Shown here: piece after piece, positions 47,750 through 60,664 of the stretch
How the letters are laid out: the number at the start of each line of letters is the position of its first letter
How positions within the stretch are numbered: the stretch's first letter is position 1
NCBI GenBank assembly: GCA_007922305.1
Contig: ML677331.1
Location: 1 to 64,000, forward strand
Direction: 5' to 3'
Length of the DNA: 64,000 bases
From: Dermatemys mawii
Lineage: Eukaryota > Chordata > Testudines > Dermatemydidae
Translations under genes and position numbers: made by a program
The notes under the pieces: model-generated
Databases searched by the model: none
What the model was told of the DNA's origin: nothing
Seen by the model: the letters and a program-made list of their open reading frames with translations, nothing else

Positions 47750-47885
47750 AAAATGTTTGAAAATTGGGCCACTAATTAAAGCTTTGACTGGGAGATTTTC
47801 GAAAGCACAAATAGGACTTAGGTGCTCAACTCCCATTGACTTTCAGTGGAATTTGTGTGACAAAGTGCCTTGAAAATCTACACCT
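47750..47885. repeat. Fold-back repeat fragment ('ggtgctcaactcccattgac' family)
   Basis: 'gaaaattgggccac', 'acttaggtgctcaactccca', 'ttgactttcagtggaa' and 'ccttgaaaatcta' match the palindromic repeat with facing 'gaaaat' and 'attttc' ends. Confidence 0.45.
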
Positions 47886-50461
47886 CAGAGCCAATCTTAA
47901 GTTTCATCAAACTTTTTGAGTGCACACACCAAGTTTTGCATTGCTTCCTACTGCTCAGACAAAAAGAGAGGCCAGAAACCTGAAGTAATGTCTTCTCAAT
48001 GAATGTACACAGAGCTCTCTCTCATTCCTATCACTAGAGTATCTGAGCTCCTTCTGTCACACTCCATCACGGTACTGATATATATTTATAGTACACTCAG
48101 ACAAGGTTTATGTTGCTCAAGAGGAGAGAGAAAATGAAAATGTTTCAATAGAAACACATATGGGACTTGGATACGTTTGCATGCCTTAGAAAAAGGCTAC
48201 TATTGGTGAGAGAGAGTTCGAGGGGGAAACATATAGCATTAACAGAGACCTATAGACCAAGTATTCTTACCGTGTTCGAATCACAAAATTTGTTCTTAAA
48301 TGTGCCTACTGTGACGGTGTGCTATCATGTCGTATGAGAATGACAGCCTGCCTCAGTCAAGGTCCTGCTGGGCTTGGAGTCTCAACTTTTCACTCCATCC
48401 CCTTGGATCCTTAAACACACAACATGAGGAAAATAGTGAGTTTTAGGTTTTTTTGTAGTAAGGAAAATAATTTCATTTCAGTGGGTCTCTTTGAAGACAT
48501 TTCTAACTGAAGACAAAACAGAAAGTGCATGTAGTTAAATTATAATTTTATTTCATATGGGGAAATAATCCAATTACGTATGTTATTGAGGAATCTCTTG
48601 TTATAAATTCTTGCGTCAGGCTCATGGGAGTGGATACTATATGTTTTTGTTCCTTTGAAATCCAGTCAGTTCTTTGACATGCCAGATAGTTAAATTAACC
48701 AGTTTTTCTTACCTGTTTACCCAAATCCCCTTTGTCTGCACTTACCTGTTTTTATTTTTAAGAGTTAATGTGGGGGAAAAAAAACACTAAGAAATTGTTC
48801 TGTACCAAATTCTATCTGCTTTCTTCTGTTGCTGGGCAATAGCAAGCAATATCACAGTCTTATTAACTAACATTAGTCCAGACAGAGACTGAGTCTGCTT
48901 ATACCAACACAGAGGGATGCCAGGGCACAGAGGTGAACTAGACTGAAGTTTGACTTCTGAATGGGCTGCTTGATGCTTCCTTCTTTTCAGTGTGGACTCC
49001 ACAAAATAGGTAAAATGCTTTCCCATTGCATATGTTAAATCTGGAATAAAAGATTCATCTGAAAGTAGAGAACCAGCAGAAGTCCTTGAAAGAGTTGTGC
49101 TGAGAGAGGCTGCTGGTCCTCTGGACAGGTTCAGTGAAGCTGGGAGTGGAACTGGGGAAAGAAGGAAGAAACTGTAGACGAGCTTGGTGAACTGATACCC
49201 TCACCATGCAGAATTGCCATGTGTCTAGTGCCCTACCACTGAAAAGATAGAGAAAGGGGTGGACAGCAGCAGAAAGGACCTAACAGGCAGAGATGGAATC
49301 AGAGAATGCCAGGCCCCAAAAAGTACACCATGTATTTCAGACGAACTTGGCAGACTGAAGACCGCAGAGTGTAGGACGAGCAACCTTGTAGAAAAGAGGA
49401 GTTGGATATGCCCATCTGAGAGCGCATGCTGAGTGAAGAAAAGGCCCCCTGACTGCCAGCAAAGAGCACGAGAAGCTGTAGTGCACCACGTCCCCTTCAC
49501 AATTGGATACATCAGGTTATAGGGAGATCAATTTACAGCCTTCTATCCCTTCCCATCAGCAGACTGGGGACAAAAGGGGGCCATTAGCTATTTTGCCAAA
49601 CCGTGCGTGCACGCACACAAATATTAAACTGGAAAGACTATAAGATGGACAATTTAAATTCTCTCTCACCTAAAACTGAATGGTCTGACTACCTTATTTT
49701 TTAATACTATTTATTTAAAAGAAAACTATGCAAACTATTTTTCAAGCAATGTATAGAATTAAGCATATGCAGTCATTTAAATTTAAATTTTGGATTGCTT
49801 AGAAAAGAAGATACATAAAATGGTTAATTATTTGATAGTCACATTTTGGTGGATGAATAAGTGGAACCTGTTCTGAACCAGGGAATTGTCCCTTTCTTAA
49901 TTATAAATCACAGTTCTGACTGTCAATTGCACATATAAAATAAGCATTGCACTAGAGAACAGCCTTGCAGTTCCTATTCTTTCCTGTTTCTTGAATTTTT
50001 AATTTCAACAAAGAAATCTTTTATATGAAAAGGGCTAAAACCAGCATCAGAATATTTCATATCTTAATTCAGGGGATATTAAATCTACACCCACAGAAGC
50101 AGAAATAGCTGTGTTCAGTTATGATGTGTGTCCAGAATTGCTTCTACTCTACCGTATTTTACTAAAAGAACCAATTACATGTCACTGATTTCTTTCTCAC
50201 TACAGTTTACCTTGATCGGAAAGATGACTTGCCTACCATGGACTTGAGGAAAAGGAATTGCATGAACTCTAATTAAAAAGAATAATCTTCATTGATTTCT
50301 TCCCTAGTGACAATCCATTTATGGTTGATTCCCTCCCTTTGTGGAAATATAGTGAATGGTCTAGCTATACAAGAATAGGTACCAGTGAGTACAGAATCCT
50401 GAAATTTTGAGATGTAAAAACCCTATTCATTAAGGTCACAGCCCTACAAATTTTAGAGCAA
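47886..50461. other. No gene seen
   Basis: Long unassigned AT-rich tract without recognisable elements or exons. Confidence 0.5.
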
Positions 50462-50580
50462 CTCTGGCCCTAATCTAGCAAACCATTTAAGCATGTGCTT
50501 AACTTTAAGCAAATGAGTAGTCACTGGCTTGAAATATAGCGCTTGCTTAAGTGCTTTTCTGGATATGGGCCAGGGAACTC
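50462..50580. repeat. Fold-back repeat, nearly full length
   Basis: 'tggccctaatctagcaaacc', 'catttaagcatgtgcttaac', 'gcttgcttaagtgcttttct' and 'ggatatgggcca': both arms of the palindromic family are present. Confidence 0.6.
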
Positions 50581-51324
50581 CACGTCTTGTTGGGATTGAC
50601 CCCTTACCCAGTCTATTCATCCACTTAGGCCTGATTGAGAGCCCATTGAAGTACTGCTGTCGTCAGTGTGCTTTGGATCAAGCCCACCTAGTGCTGACTG
50701 TACCCTAGCTTTCCTGACTGTTTTCTAAAGTAAGTTTGAATGACCAGAGGTGGAGATTCCAACACATCCTTTTATTCCATAGTCTGACTGCTGTTAACTT
50801 AGGACATTTCTCCAGATACCCCCAACAAATGTTCTTGATACTATTTTTGTTACTTTAATCAGCTGTTTCCATCAAGGTCTTCACTAATGCATAATTGCCC
50901 ATATGCCTTTTTCTTCTTCTTCTCAATGACTCGTATAAAATTATTGTTGATGTGATTACCCCCTTATTTATCAATGGACCTTCTTTTCTCTAGTATTTAT
51001 TTTATAAAGGCAGTTATTTTACCATTCGCCCTGTTAGCTAACAAAATTTTATTTTCCACCCTTCCCTTTCTCATATAAACTTTTACACTCTGTTTTTCAT
51101 TCTCTCTCTTATTTTCCATTTCTAGTATAGTTTGTCCTTTGCTTTCCACTCCCTGTGAAGCAATGATACATAACATGTATCATTTTAACTCAGCTGTCCA
51201 TGATAAGGAGGTTCTTTAGTTTTCTCAGCACAGCCTCAGAAATATGGGTAGAAAAATAATTTCTCAATATACAGCAGAGCTATTGTACAACTCCCACTGA
51301 CCTCACTAGCACATAAAAATCATC
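50581..51324. other. No gene seen
   Basis: AT-rich unassigned stretch. Confidence 0.45.
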
Positions 51325-51425
51325 AGACCAGAGGTCTATCTAACCCCATATACTGTCTTTCAGTTAGTCAGAGGTTGGCTTATGCCCTTAAGCATTATGG
51401 TTAGTGGGTAACATTTTCAAAAATA
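51325..51425 (+). repeat. CR1/L3-type LINE 3' fragment
   Basis: 'atcagaccagaggtctatct' and 'cagaggttggcttatgccct' match the 3' region also seen at 11.65 kb. Confidence 0.45.
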
Positions 51426-51433
51426 TCTAAGGC

Positions 51434-51479
51434 CCAGATCCTCAAAAGAGTTTAGGTGCCTAACTCTTTGAGGATCTGG
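51434..51479. repeat. Short imperfect hairpin repeat
   Basis: 'ccagatcctcaaaagagttt' faces 'aactctttgaggatctgg', another palindromic sauropsid repeat family. Confidence 0.6.
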
Positions 51480-52236
51480 AAATAAGTGACTTAGGAGCTT
51501 TTGCAAATTTTACACTACATCTCTTCTTTTATACCCCCTGCTACTGTTGGGCAGTGGTGTTGGGCAGTTTTCATTGTGCTGCCTGGAAGCTGCAGTGGTA
51601 GGAATCTCATGGGGATGGGAGGGCCAAAAACCCTGTCCTTGTAAGATTTCCAGCCCAGTTTTACAGACTTAAGGGTTTAAGAATCAGAACCCTGTGGATG
51701 TTTTTCATACCCAATCCCAAATTTCAGATGCCTTGAAGTTTGCACAGCACTATTTAAAATAGGAGAAGACATATCAGGCACAGGCAGGCAGCAGAATAAA
51801 AAGGAAAGTCAATACAACCTTCTGATTCAAGGCAGAAGTAAGAAATATCTTTGTAAGTAATTGTCCAACAAGTAGTAATTATTTATTATTATATATTATA
51901 TATAGGAAGCCCATCAATAATAATTGTATTAAATAAAGGAAACAAGATAAAGAAAACCAAAAAGTAAATGGATCAGCACAACAGCCTTATTACACATGCA
52001 TTAATATGATTACCCTGCCATCTCTCTACTATGTAACTCATTTTAGTCCCCAAAAATCACCAGTGAGGTTCCCTCACTTTCATTATTGAAAACTGGTACA
52101 TCAGAAACAAAGACTCACAAAGTGGAGGTTATTTGAAGGCTCTTTTACACAATGTTTTAAGTTTCCTGAATGGTTAATTTTTCTGTCTCCCTCATTCTGG
52201 AGACTTGTCAAACATTCTGCCCCATATTCCCCTTTG
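51480..52236. other. No gene seen
   Basis: Unassigned, with an AT-rich patch at 51870-51960. Confidence 0.45.
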
Positions 52237-52450
52237 AGGGTATGTCTACACTGCAGCAGAAGTCCTACAACTGGCTATGTCAACTGACTTAAGTTTACAG
52301 GTCTTGGGCTGTGGGGCTATAACATTGCAGTGCAGATATCTAAGCCCAAATGTCTACTCTGCAGTTTTATAGCCTTGTGGCCTGAGCCCTGCGATCCGGG
52401 GCCAGCTGCAGCTATGCTGTAGCTCTTCTATCGCAATTTAGACATACGTG
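52237..52450. mobile_element. Palindromic hAT-type MITE
   Basis: GAGGGTATGTCTACACTGCA at the left and, on the opposite strand, CACGTATGTCTAAATTGCG at the right, with 'gtcaactgacttaag' and 'tgcagtgcagatatctaagc' in the interior. It fits a known palindromic turtle MITE layout. Confidence 0.55.
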
Positions 52451-55400
52451 CTGAGAGGTGTGGGTCCTACAGTCCTTACTCAGGCGAAACTTCCATTACT
52501 GCACCTACAAAAAGTCCTTGCTAGATTTTGTTCTGACTGAGCCAAAGTAGCAAACAGGCATGTACTCCTCCTTCAGTTTTGCTGTTCTGTTGGCAATTAG
52601 GTACACAATAGTCAGTCTCGTGGGTCTCCCTTTTTTTCCCCGATGCAATCTCACTTCTGATGGCCCTTTCATTAAATGTGTGGCTGAGTCTTTCTCCCAC
52701 CGTAGACAGATAGATACACACACATAACCACCCCCCACCCCCCCACACACACACTGAAAACTGATGGTAGGTGTCATACAATTGCACTAGATTCAAAACT
52801 GCTGCTGCTAAATCCTCCCCTAGGAATGCTTTCTTCACTGTTGCTAATTCTTTCTGTTACCCTGAGTGATCAGACTGAAATCCTGAAAGAAGACTAGCTT
52901 AGATTCCTCAAAGAAAACCACCTTTACCTTCTCTGGATCACTTGCATCTATGTTTACAGCCAAAGCACTGCCTTTGTCATCAGTCCGTATTGTACAGAGG
53001 AGGGGAAATTCAGTAGTATGATCACTTTTTTGTTTTCTTCCTAGTAATCTGCACTTATTCAACCAAAACAATAAGATTAAATTTTTTTTAAAAAAAAACA
53101 CACGCACATTTCCAACAATAATTGCATAAGCAATTCCACTTCCCTAGAATTCTCATCATGTTTTAAACTCACAATCGCCCAAATTGGTGATTAGGAAAAG
53201 ACAAATCACAAAAATAAGGTAAAAAACCAGCAACTAAAGAGAAGAAAAAGAAAAGGAGAAACCACAAACATTCAATTTTTAGCAACTGAAATCATATCAG
53301 TGGGTTCTATTGTAGAATTATATGTCTTACATTGTCACAAAATTCCTCAGCGTTGTGCTTTATGATAGCTTTATTCGGAAAGTTGTTGTCAATAAAAAAC
53401 ACAACAGAAGCCAAATAGGCAAGTTATCCTGCTGTTTTATTGAATTTTCATGCAGAGGGTGACCTTTTCCCTTCCAAAGCTTTTGTGTTTCCTCTCTCTA
53501 TGCTTTCCTAATTTTTGCCTTATTATTCTTGTACTGCAGCAAACACCCAGACAACCAAATCATTGTACAACATGTTGTAAAAGTACATGGGAAGTCATCG
53601 TTCCAGCCCCAGAAAGCTTATGGTCTCAGGCCCCAGTTCTGCAAACTCCTCTGTGCAGAGAGACCCTTTCAACTGCACAAAGTCCCATTGCTTTAAACGG
53701 GGCTCTGCACAGGAGGCCACAGCCTTCGAGGAAGAGTTTGGAGGACTGGGGACTAAGATGAGAAAAGACATGTGAACGTGACTAAAAAAAGAAGAAACTG
53801 GGGGTGGAGGATGAAGTTAATAATAAACCTACATAGCTGTACAGGTTAAGGAAGTGATGCTGTTTTACACCAGATGAGGATCTAATCTACTGAGTCCAGA
53901 CTTTTTAAAAAGGCCAGGGTGGCAATTGTATATCTGTCTGTTCTCACATGCAGAACGGATCCTTTCCTGAAGGCCAAATTATTTAAATGCATGTGGCTGA
54001 TATGAGAGTTGAGAGAGAACTAGGGTGGGAATTCTCACAGTACACTGGAAACCGAACACCACTTCGAGCTTCACAGCAGATTTTTATAGAGCAGGCCTTG
54101 AGGTTGGAAACTGCAAAATCCATCAATCCACCATCCTGAGATGTTCTGATACGTGTGGTTGACATTGATGGCCCAGTGTCCTAAGAAGTAACCTCACCTG
54201 CGGTAACTATAAGTTTCTCCGAGGAGTCTCAGCCTAACCCAGACAACTGGACATAACCTGCACTTCATATTTAACTGAGGATTAAACATCACAAACTGGG
54301 CAGGCCACTCCCTAAAATGATAGAATCATCTTCTTTCAAGCAGAAGTCATAGCCTTCCCAGCAGGGTATAGTCTGATCAGAATGTTTCACTTTTGGAGGT
54401 TCTTCAACTCAAGAAGATTCCATAGCACTTCGATGGAACACCTCCCCGCCATCTCCCTGAATGCAAATTCAATTAAAAATACATGACCACATAAGGGCAG
54501 TAATAGAATATAAACTACCTCCCCTAGGAGCTGAGAATACAATCTATGTGGGGGAAGGCTGCTTTTAAAATACTTGTATCCAGCACCTAGAAAGTGTAAT
54601 AATTAGCAAAACATAAATAAGTGTACAGATAAACAACTGGTGCATAGAAATAAGTGTTGCGGAAAGTGACCGAGATATGGAGCAAGCCCATGCTCTTAAG
54701 AAGCATGGCATGGTTCTGATATGTCCATTGAGAACAGGCAGTGGATTTGTTTTACCAAGTCTTACCTACAAAGCCCACAACTCAGTCCACTACATGGAGC
54801 TCAGTTTATAGCATCTGCCACAGAGAGAGACAAAGCTGACAAGAACCTGCCCGTACACAAATCTGTGGGACACGTAACCCAGCACTTCCAGGCTTAGTTG
54901 TTTGTTTCCTTTTACAGTCATATTTTGATCTCTCTCTTTTTTTTTTTAAAGAGCACCTAAAACACCACGTAGGCGCATTTGTTTTTCTAATGGGACCCTT
55001 CTTAGCTTAGTCTTCTCACTGAATTTTCTCCCCCTCTTTCCATTTTATTAAACCTCTTGCCTTGCTAGCTGGGTCACTGAACTTGACAAGAGATGCCACT
55101 GGTTGCTAATAAGGGATTTCTTCTCAGCCCTATCATTAACAAGTCCCACGTCTTAGTTCTGTTACTTGTTTCTCTAACATGGGTCTTGGCCTTAAATAAG
55201 TCACTATATTTTACCAGTGCAGATGGGTAATAAGCTATCTTGACCTAGATTTTTCAGAGTTACACATTGCCTCTAAACAGATGTGACACAATAATGGTCA
55301 ATCACTGTAGCATTCTTGACATCCACTGAGTTAAATGCCTCAAAAATTCCGCTCGTATCAGGAGTGGATGATTGAAAAAAAGTGTATTTGCCTTTTTCTT

Positions 55401-56104
55401 AGTGTGATGAGAAAACATATGCAGCTGCTTTTTCCATCACTCCTTTGCATACAGCCTGTGTTATTCATCACTGAGCAAAGTAATGCACAGAAATAGATGA
55501 GAAGGATTTGCGTAATTAAGGTAATTTGTTTGGAACTAGGGAATTTATTACCTTCCATCCATACCTATTGTTCATTTGAAACATATTTGCCTCACCATAG
55601 CTCAAAATAAGCTTACAATTTTTTAATCAGAGGACACCAGCAATTGTATTCACTTGGAGTTTATTGTATTGCATCCTTCAGTGTTCTTCATCAGACAGTG
55701 CTGGCACAGTATTTGGCTTCTAAGAAGGAAAATCTGTAACAGAGATGGGGGTGGGGAGGGGAAATTAGCTTTTTCAACCCATGTCCATGCAGCCATATCT
55801 ACAATTGTGGGATGACTGCAATAAATCCCATCTTATTATCCCACAGATGAAATGTAACTAGGCTAATGACCATATGGAGCAGATTACTGAGAGCAGAATT
55901 TAATTTAGTGAAGACATGAAAAAATTGCCATTTCTTACTTAATTATCTAGTAAAGAAGTACAGTAGCAAAGAGTGTAACAGGAGGCACGTATTAAAGGGA
56001 CTTCCCATCATATGTTCTAATAGCATAAAGGTGCTGAGGCAGTCTTGGAAATGGCTGGCAGTGTTTGTGTGTCTGGACTCATGACACAGTTTGGCAATTT
56101 AAAA
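52451..56104. other. No gene seen; low-complexity and SINE scraps
   Basis: A C/CA-rich patch lies at 52728-52753. 'ctgcagcaaacacccagaca' to 'agaaagcttatggtctc' (about 53530-53630) resembles a diverged copy of the SINE module at 5.7 kb. Everything else is unassigned. Confidence 0.4.
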
Positions 56105-56167
56105 GGACTGAAGAGATTTAGGATACTTTGATTTTTGGCTGCCTAACTCTAAACACCTTAAAAAAAA

Positions 56168-56213
56168 GCCTGATTTTCAGAAAGGTTTGCTCACTACTTT
56201 CTGAAAATCAGGC
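56168..56213. repeat. Perfect 17-base-arm hairpin
   Basis: GCCTGATTTTCAGAAAG (56168-56184), 12-base loop, CTTTCTGAAAATCAGGC (56197-56213). It is the core of a fold-back repeat whose outer part ('ggctgcctaactc') precedes it. Confidence 0.9.
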
Positions 56214-57674
56214 CCTTGTACTGTACTTCAAGTTGCATGGTTAAAAATGGAGGGACCCAGAATAGATGGTACTCACATAATAAAATCTTGGGTGTATCTT
56301 TGTTTCTAAAGAGAAACACACACACACAAGTACTGTATAAAGTATAAGCAGGTGTGCTTTCCTCAGTAAAGTGTTCCTGAATTTTCATAACCGAAAATGG
56401 CAAGGATTACTGCCATTACAGTGAAGAAAGTTACGTCCTGCACAAACATTTCTGTCAATATTCGTAGGAAGTATTTTAATGAATTCTCCTGGGTTGAGTT
56501 TTATACTCTTTTTGCATCTAATTCCTGAAAACTTTCTAGGGGATACATTTACTGGCAGGAATGATGGCAGAAACTATTAATTTCAAGGGCTCCCTTGTGC
56601 CATTTAGGCATGTGGCTGCATTTGGGGAGCTCCAGTAAGCACTCTGCTTCAATGGAGTGTGTGGAAGTCTGCACACCTTTGGGGATGCAGTATAATCCCC
56701 TTGCTCACCCAGCCAGGAAGCAGTGGGACTGCAATTGTGCTTATGTGCTGGATGGGGTCTCAATAGGGCAGGGGTTCTTTTTGCTCTCCCCTAGTTCCTG
56801 CACTCCCATAGCACAGCCAGTCACATTATGGCCCTAAGCTAATGTTGGAGCATGTTTGCAGGTGGTCTATTTTAAACACCCACTGGAAATCTGATTCTCA
56901 GAGTTATGCTCTTCCAGCCAGGGAACAGAAACATACCGTCTAGGTGACCAGCTTGCTCTCATTTATATTTTTGAAGAATGAATAGGTGCAACAAAAGCCT
57001 CACAAGTTTCAGAGCAGGGTTTATTTGCAGGAATTATTCGGCCAATAATTCAGAATTTATTCATGAATAATTTCAAATCCGAGACCAAGCCAGACTGTGC
57101 GCTGACAATTGATGAACTAAAAAAAAAAAAAAAAAAAAGGGGCACACTTCAATTATTTATAAAGTAGTATTTGCCCAGCTCTAGTATGATACTGGATTCT
57201 ATCATGTAAGGAAACCAACGTTCTAATAATATTAGAGAGTCGAGAAAAGGAGAAAGATAGAGAGAAACAAAGGAGGGTAAAAGGGTAAAGACACAAATAA
57301 AATCCAAACAAAGCAACATTCTGGATGTTACTGTTTACCCCAAATCCTACACAAATAGCCACCAGGAGCATATGGGATGGGGAAGCTGACAAGGCAAATG
57401 CAGGTGTCATTAATTCACAGTAAAACTCCAGAAACTGTTTCCATATGAGAGAGAGGGATTTGCACTATATTAGTACAAGTAAAGCAGTTTTCTGACATCT
57501 CGCTCTGTTCAGGTGAGCAATACACCATAAATCAATGTGTGGTATAGTTTGTTTCCCAAGTTGATCAATACAATTCCTTTGGTTGCCCTCAGAAGCCACC
57601 TCTGTTCCCATAAATCCAAAGTAGGTAGAGAGCTTGATTTTCCTAGTACCAGGATTCAGCGTAAGACACTGTGA
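56214..57674. other. No gene seen; poly-A run
   Basis: Unassigned DNA. A poly-A run of about 20 bases at 57119-57138 could be a retroposon tail, but no element is recognisable next to it. Confidence 0.45.
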
Positions 57675-57800
57675 AGCTTGGTTTTCCTTTTATTATTTTT
57701 ATTTGAAGTACAACAGCACATAGTATTGACTCCATTGTGCTGGGCTCTGTACAAATGAATAGCAAGAGAGTCTCTGTTCTGACGAATTTAAACAGACGAC
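57675..57800. repeat. SINE/LINE tail module
   Basis: 'cattgtgctgggctctgtac', 'aaatgaatagcaagagagtc' and 'tctgttctgacgaattta' match the module at 5.7 and 40.7 kb. Confidence 0.5.
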
Positions 57801-58361
57801 AGATAAAAGGGGAGAGTAACCTCTTGAACTAATTTTGATGTTTTCTAAATGCAAACTACATGCATATAGTTGGAGTCTGGAGCCTTGCTTTATATTTTTG
57901 TGACTTAATGTAATTTTCCACTGGCAATTTATTCTAGAATTCCAAACAAATCATAAGTAAAGCTCCTTTTTTTGTTCTTGCTGTTCATGTAAAATCCATC
58001 TAGAATGCAGGAAAACACACCTGGCATTTTCACACATCCCCAGAGAAGGGATTCCTGGACTCTCCATTCAGATTTTTTTTCTTCCCTGCAGCCTTTATTC
58101 CGCTTAGCTACAAGCCTGATTGTATAATACTTTAAGTTGGATTGTCACATCTGCAACAATGGATGACTTCTGCTTCTTGTGTAGTAAAATGTAATTAAAG
58201 ATATGCATTCCACAGGAGGTAGAATCACCAGGGAAAAGGAGATTTGCCTGACCAGAAATGAGGATTTTAAGCCAAAGGAAGGTTTGCACAGACTAGAATA
58301 CATCCATTTTCATAAAAGCTGATACAGTAATGCAGACACTTCTTTTGTTTATGCTGAAGTT
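57801..58361. other. No gene seen
   Basis: Unassigned AT-rich sequence. Confidence 0.45.
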
Positions 58362-58369
58362 AGTGCATC

Positions 58370-58454
58370 CAGGGCCGGTGCAATCTTTTTTTTTTTTTGC
58401 CGCTGCTGTTCTCGTTAGCCGCCTAGGGGAGCAAAAATGCTGACACCGGCCCTG
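58370..58454. mobile_element. 85-base hAT MITE
   Basis: CAGGGCCGGTG at the left mirrors CACCGGCCCTG at the right. It is flanked by AGTGCATC (58362-58369) and AGTGCGTC (58455-58462), an 8-base target duplication with one substitution. Terminal CAGGG and 8-base duplications are hAT hallmarks. A T-run lies inside. Confidence 0.8.
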
Positions 58455-58462
58455 AGTGCGTC

Positions 58463-59465
58463 CCCTGATCAAGGGCCAAGAAGTTCTTATGATGGACTGG
58501 ATCTGAAAGTACTTCATAGGCGGGTCAAAGCACCCACTGGGTCTGCTTCTTTATCACAGGTCCTAAATGGAAGCCAATAGCATGTAGCCAGGGATCAAGG
58601 TAATTAGGTGATGAAGAAAGAAGCATATTTGCCATTTGTCCTTTTGGATTTCGGTTAAGAGGAGGAAGAAGTTGTCAATAGTTATTTTTCTGAGCAGATA
58701 TTGGGACCAATATCTAGGCATGTGGTGGATTTCAGCATCCTGGTAAAGTTCTATCAGCAAGGCAAGAAGCTAGAAATGCAATGCTGGCATTATCTATGAC
58801 TTTGGCCAATTCTTTGTAAAGCTTAAGCTATCTTCAGTGGTTCCGCAGGGAGCAGAAACCTCAGGGCTTGGTATACTAAGAAGGATGGTATTTGCAAAGA
58901 CCCCTGTTTTCTTGGGCACTCTGGTACTCTTGGGGCTTTGGGTCTGCACATTTTCTTGCATATTTTTTGCACTTCTGTGGATTTGTTCTGTATGTGAAAG
59001 CATTTGAGCACTAGAAGAGTGAGCAATCTAGTGTAAAGATATCTTAGTAGTAAAATAGCACTAACATTCTAAAGAAAGCAATGGCAATATATTAAAGAAA
59101 TACACAACAAACACCATAGTAACTCAGTATCAGGTTATAGTGAAGTGATTTGCATGCCAGATTTGCTTAAACGTGTTATTAATCACAATTGTATGTTGGA
59201 GAAAATGTCTTGTAAGTCAGTGTAGCCTCCCTAAAGTCAGTGTAGCTACAATGAGTTACACCAGTACATGATGCAACTAAACTAAAATACATTGTACTTA
59301 TGGCCAGATTCTTCCACCCTTGCTTGCGCTAAGCAGTACATTGCTCTGCTTGCTGAATAAGCACTCTCTTGTGTACAGATATATATCCAATTCTGTTCCC
59401 AAACTGGAACAAACCTCTCCCAGGGAAATGATTCAAATCCAATTTTATTTAATAGCACTGATTCC
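58463..59465. other. No gene seen
   Basis: Unassigned AT-rich sequence. Confidence 0.45.
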
Positions 59466-59503
59466 TATTTGAATAGGAGAAGTGACAAAGAGTCCTGTGG
59501 CAC

Positions 59504-60136
59504 AGTAATGGGGTTAGGACTCACCACCTGGCGCCTCCTGCCAGATAGTCTGGGAATTAGATCAGTTCCACGCCAGAGTGCCCTCCTCCAGTGGTGTCCC
59601 GTCCGTTGCTCACTCTCTCTGTTGTTGACTGGACCCGCGGAGCTGCTTGTGTGCGGTGTCCTCTTCAGGGTACTGCCCTCCGGCAGTACTCTCAAGTCCA
59701 GACTCACCCCATTCCGGGGGGGAGTTGTTTCCAGAGTCCTTCTGCTGCTGTGGCCAGCCACACCCCATGTCGAGCCCCTTCTGGCAGGGGTCAGGTGCAG
59801 CCTACTATGGCCACCTCTGCAGCCGGGTTCTATGAGGGAGAAGGGGGGATCCAGGCCCACCCTCTACTCTGGGTCCCAGCCCAGGGACCTTTTGGCAGCA
59901 GCCGTTCTGCCCTCCTTCTCTCCTCTCAGTCCCTTCATCTCCCTGGGCCACTTCCCCTGCGGCCCCCTTGCACCTTGTGGCCCTTTGTTCAGGGCCCGCA
60001 GCCTGACAGGCACCCAGGCTAGAGCTCCTTTCTGCTCCCCAGGGCCTGCCCAGGACTGCACTGTCCCTGGTGCTGTAGCTCCTCTCCCCGGAGCTGGACC
60101 TTCCCCCTTGAAGATCCAAGGGAGACTGACTGCCTC
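59504..60136 (-). mobile_element. LTR, family 1, copy b, cut by the gap
   Basis: Aligns with 32052-32700 in the same orientation, with A in place of the terminal T. From about 59750 it is nearly identical to copy a, while 59590-59740 differs by substitutions and rearranged length. About 160 bases, including the promoter end, would fall in the gap. Whether it is solo or one end of a longer provirus cannot be seen. The long open frame here is a composition artefact that continues through N. Confidence 0.78.
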
Positions 60137-60536
60137 NNNNNNNNNNNNNNNNNNNNNNNNNNNNNNNNNNNNNNNNNNNNNNNNNNNNNNNNNNNNNNNN
60201 NNNNNNNNNNNNNNNNNNNNNNNNNNNNNNNNNNNNNNNNNNNNNNNNNNNNNNNNNNNNNNNNNNNNNNNNNNNNNNNNNNNNNNNNNNNNNNNNNNNN
60301 NNNNNNNNNNNNNNNNNNNNNNNNNNNNNNNNNNNNNNNNNNNNNNNNNNNNNNNNNNNNNNNNNNNNNNNNNNNNNNNNNNNNNNNNNNNNNNNNNNNN
60401 NNNNNNNNNNNNNNNNNNNNNNNNNNNNNNNNNNNNNNNNNNNNNNNNNNNNNNNNNNNNNNNNNNNNNNNNNNNNNNNNNNNNNNNNNNNNNNNNNNNN
60501 NNNNNNNNNNNNNNNNNNNNNNNNNNNNNNNNNNNN
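60137..60536. other. Assembly gap (400 N)
   Basis: Exactly 400 undetermined bases lying inside nested repeats; the round number suggests an estimated or placeholder size. Confidence 0.99.
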
Positions 60537-60664
60537 ACGAAGTGGGTATTAGCCCATGAAAGCTTATGCTCTAATACTTTAGTTAGTCTTTAAGGTGCCA
60601 CAGGACTCTTTGTCACTTCTGCAATTCCAGACTAACATGGCTACCTCTCTGATATTTGAATAGG

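Larger units (their letters stand above)
59478..60652 (+). mobile_element. Fold-back-headed insertion, probable Penelope-like element (copy C), interrupted
   Basis: 59478-59503 is the perfect 26-base reverse complement of 60595-60620. The right part runs 'acgaagtgggtattagccca', 'tgaaagcttatgctctaata', 'tctttaaggtgccacaggac' to 'agactaacatggctacctct', the same family as copy B. TATTTGAATAGG flanks both sides (59466-59477 and 60653-60664), although the first bases of the right copy may belong to the element's tail. Between the arms sit an LTR insertion and the assembly gap. Confidence 0.62.

Noticed and set aside
59469..60593. 374-codon frame across the gap
   Set aside because: It is stitched through 400 N and lies wholly in LTR and fold-back repeat sequence.
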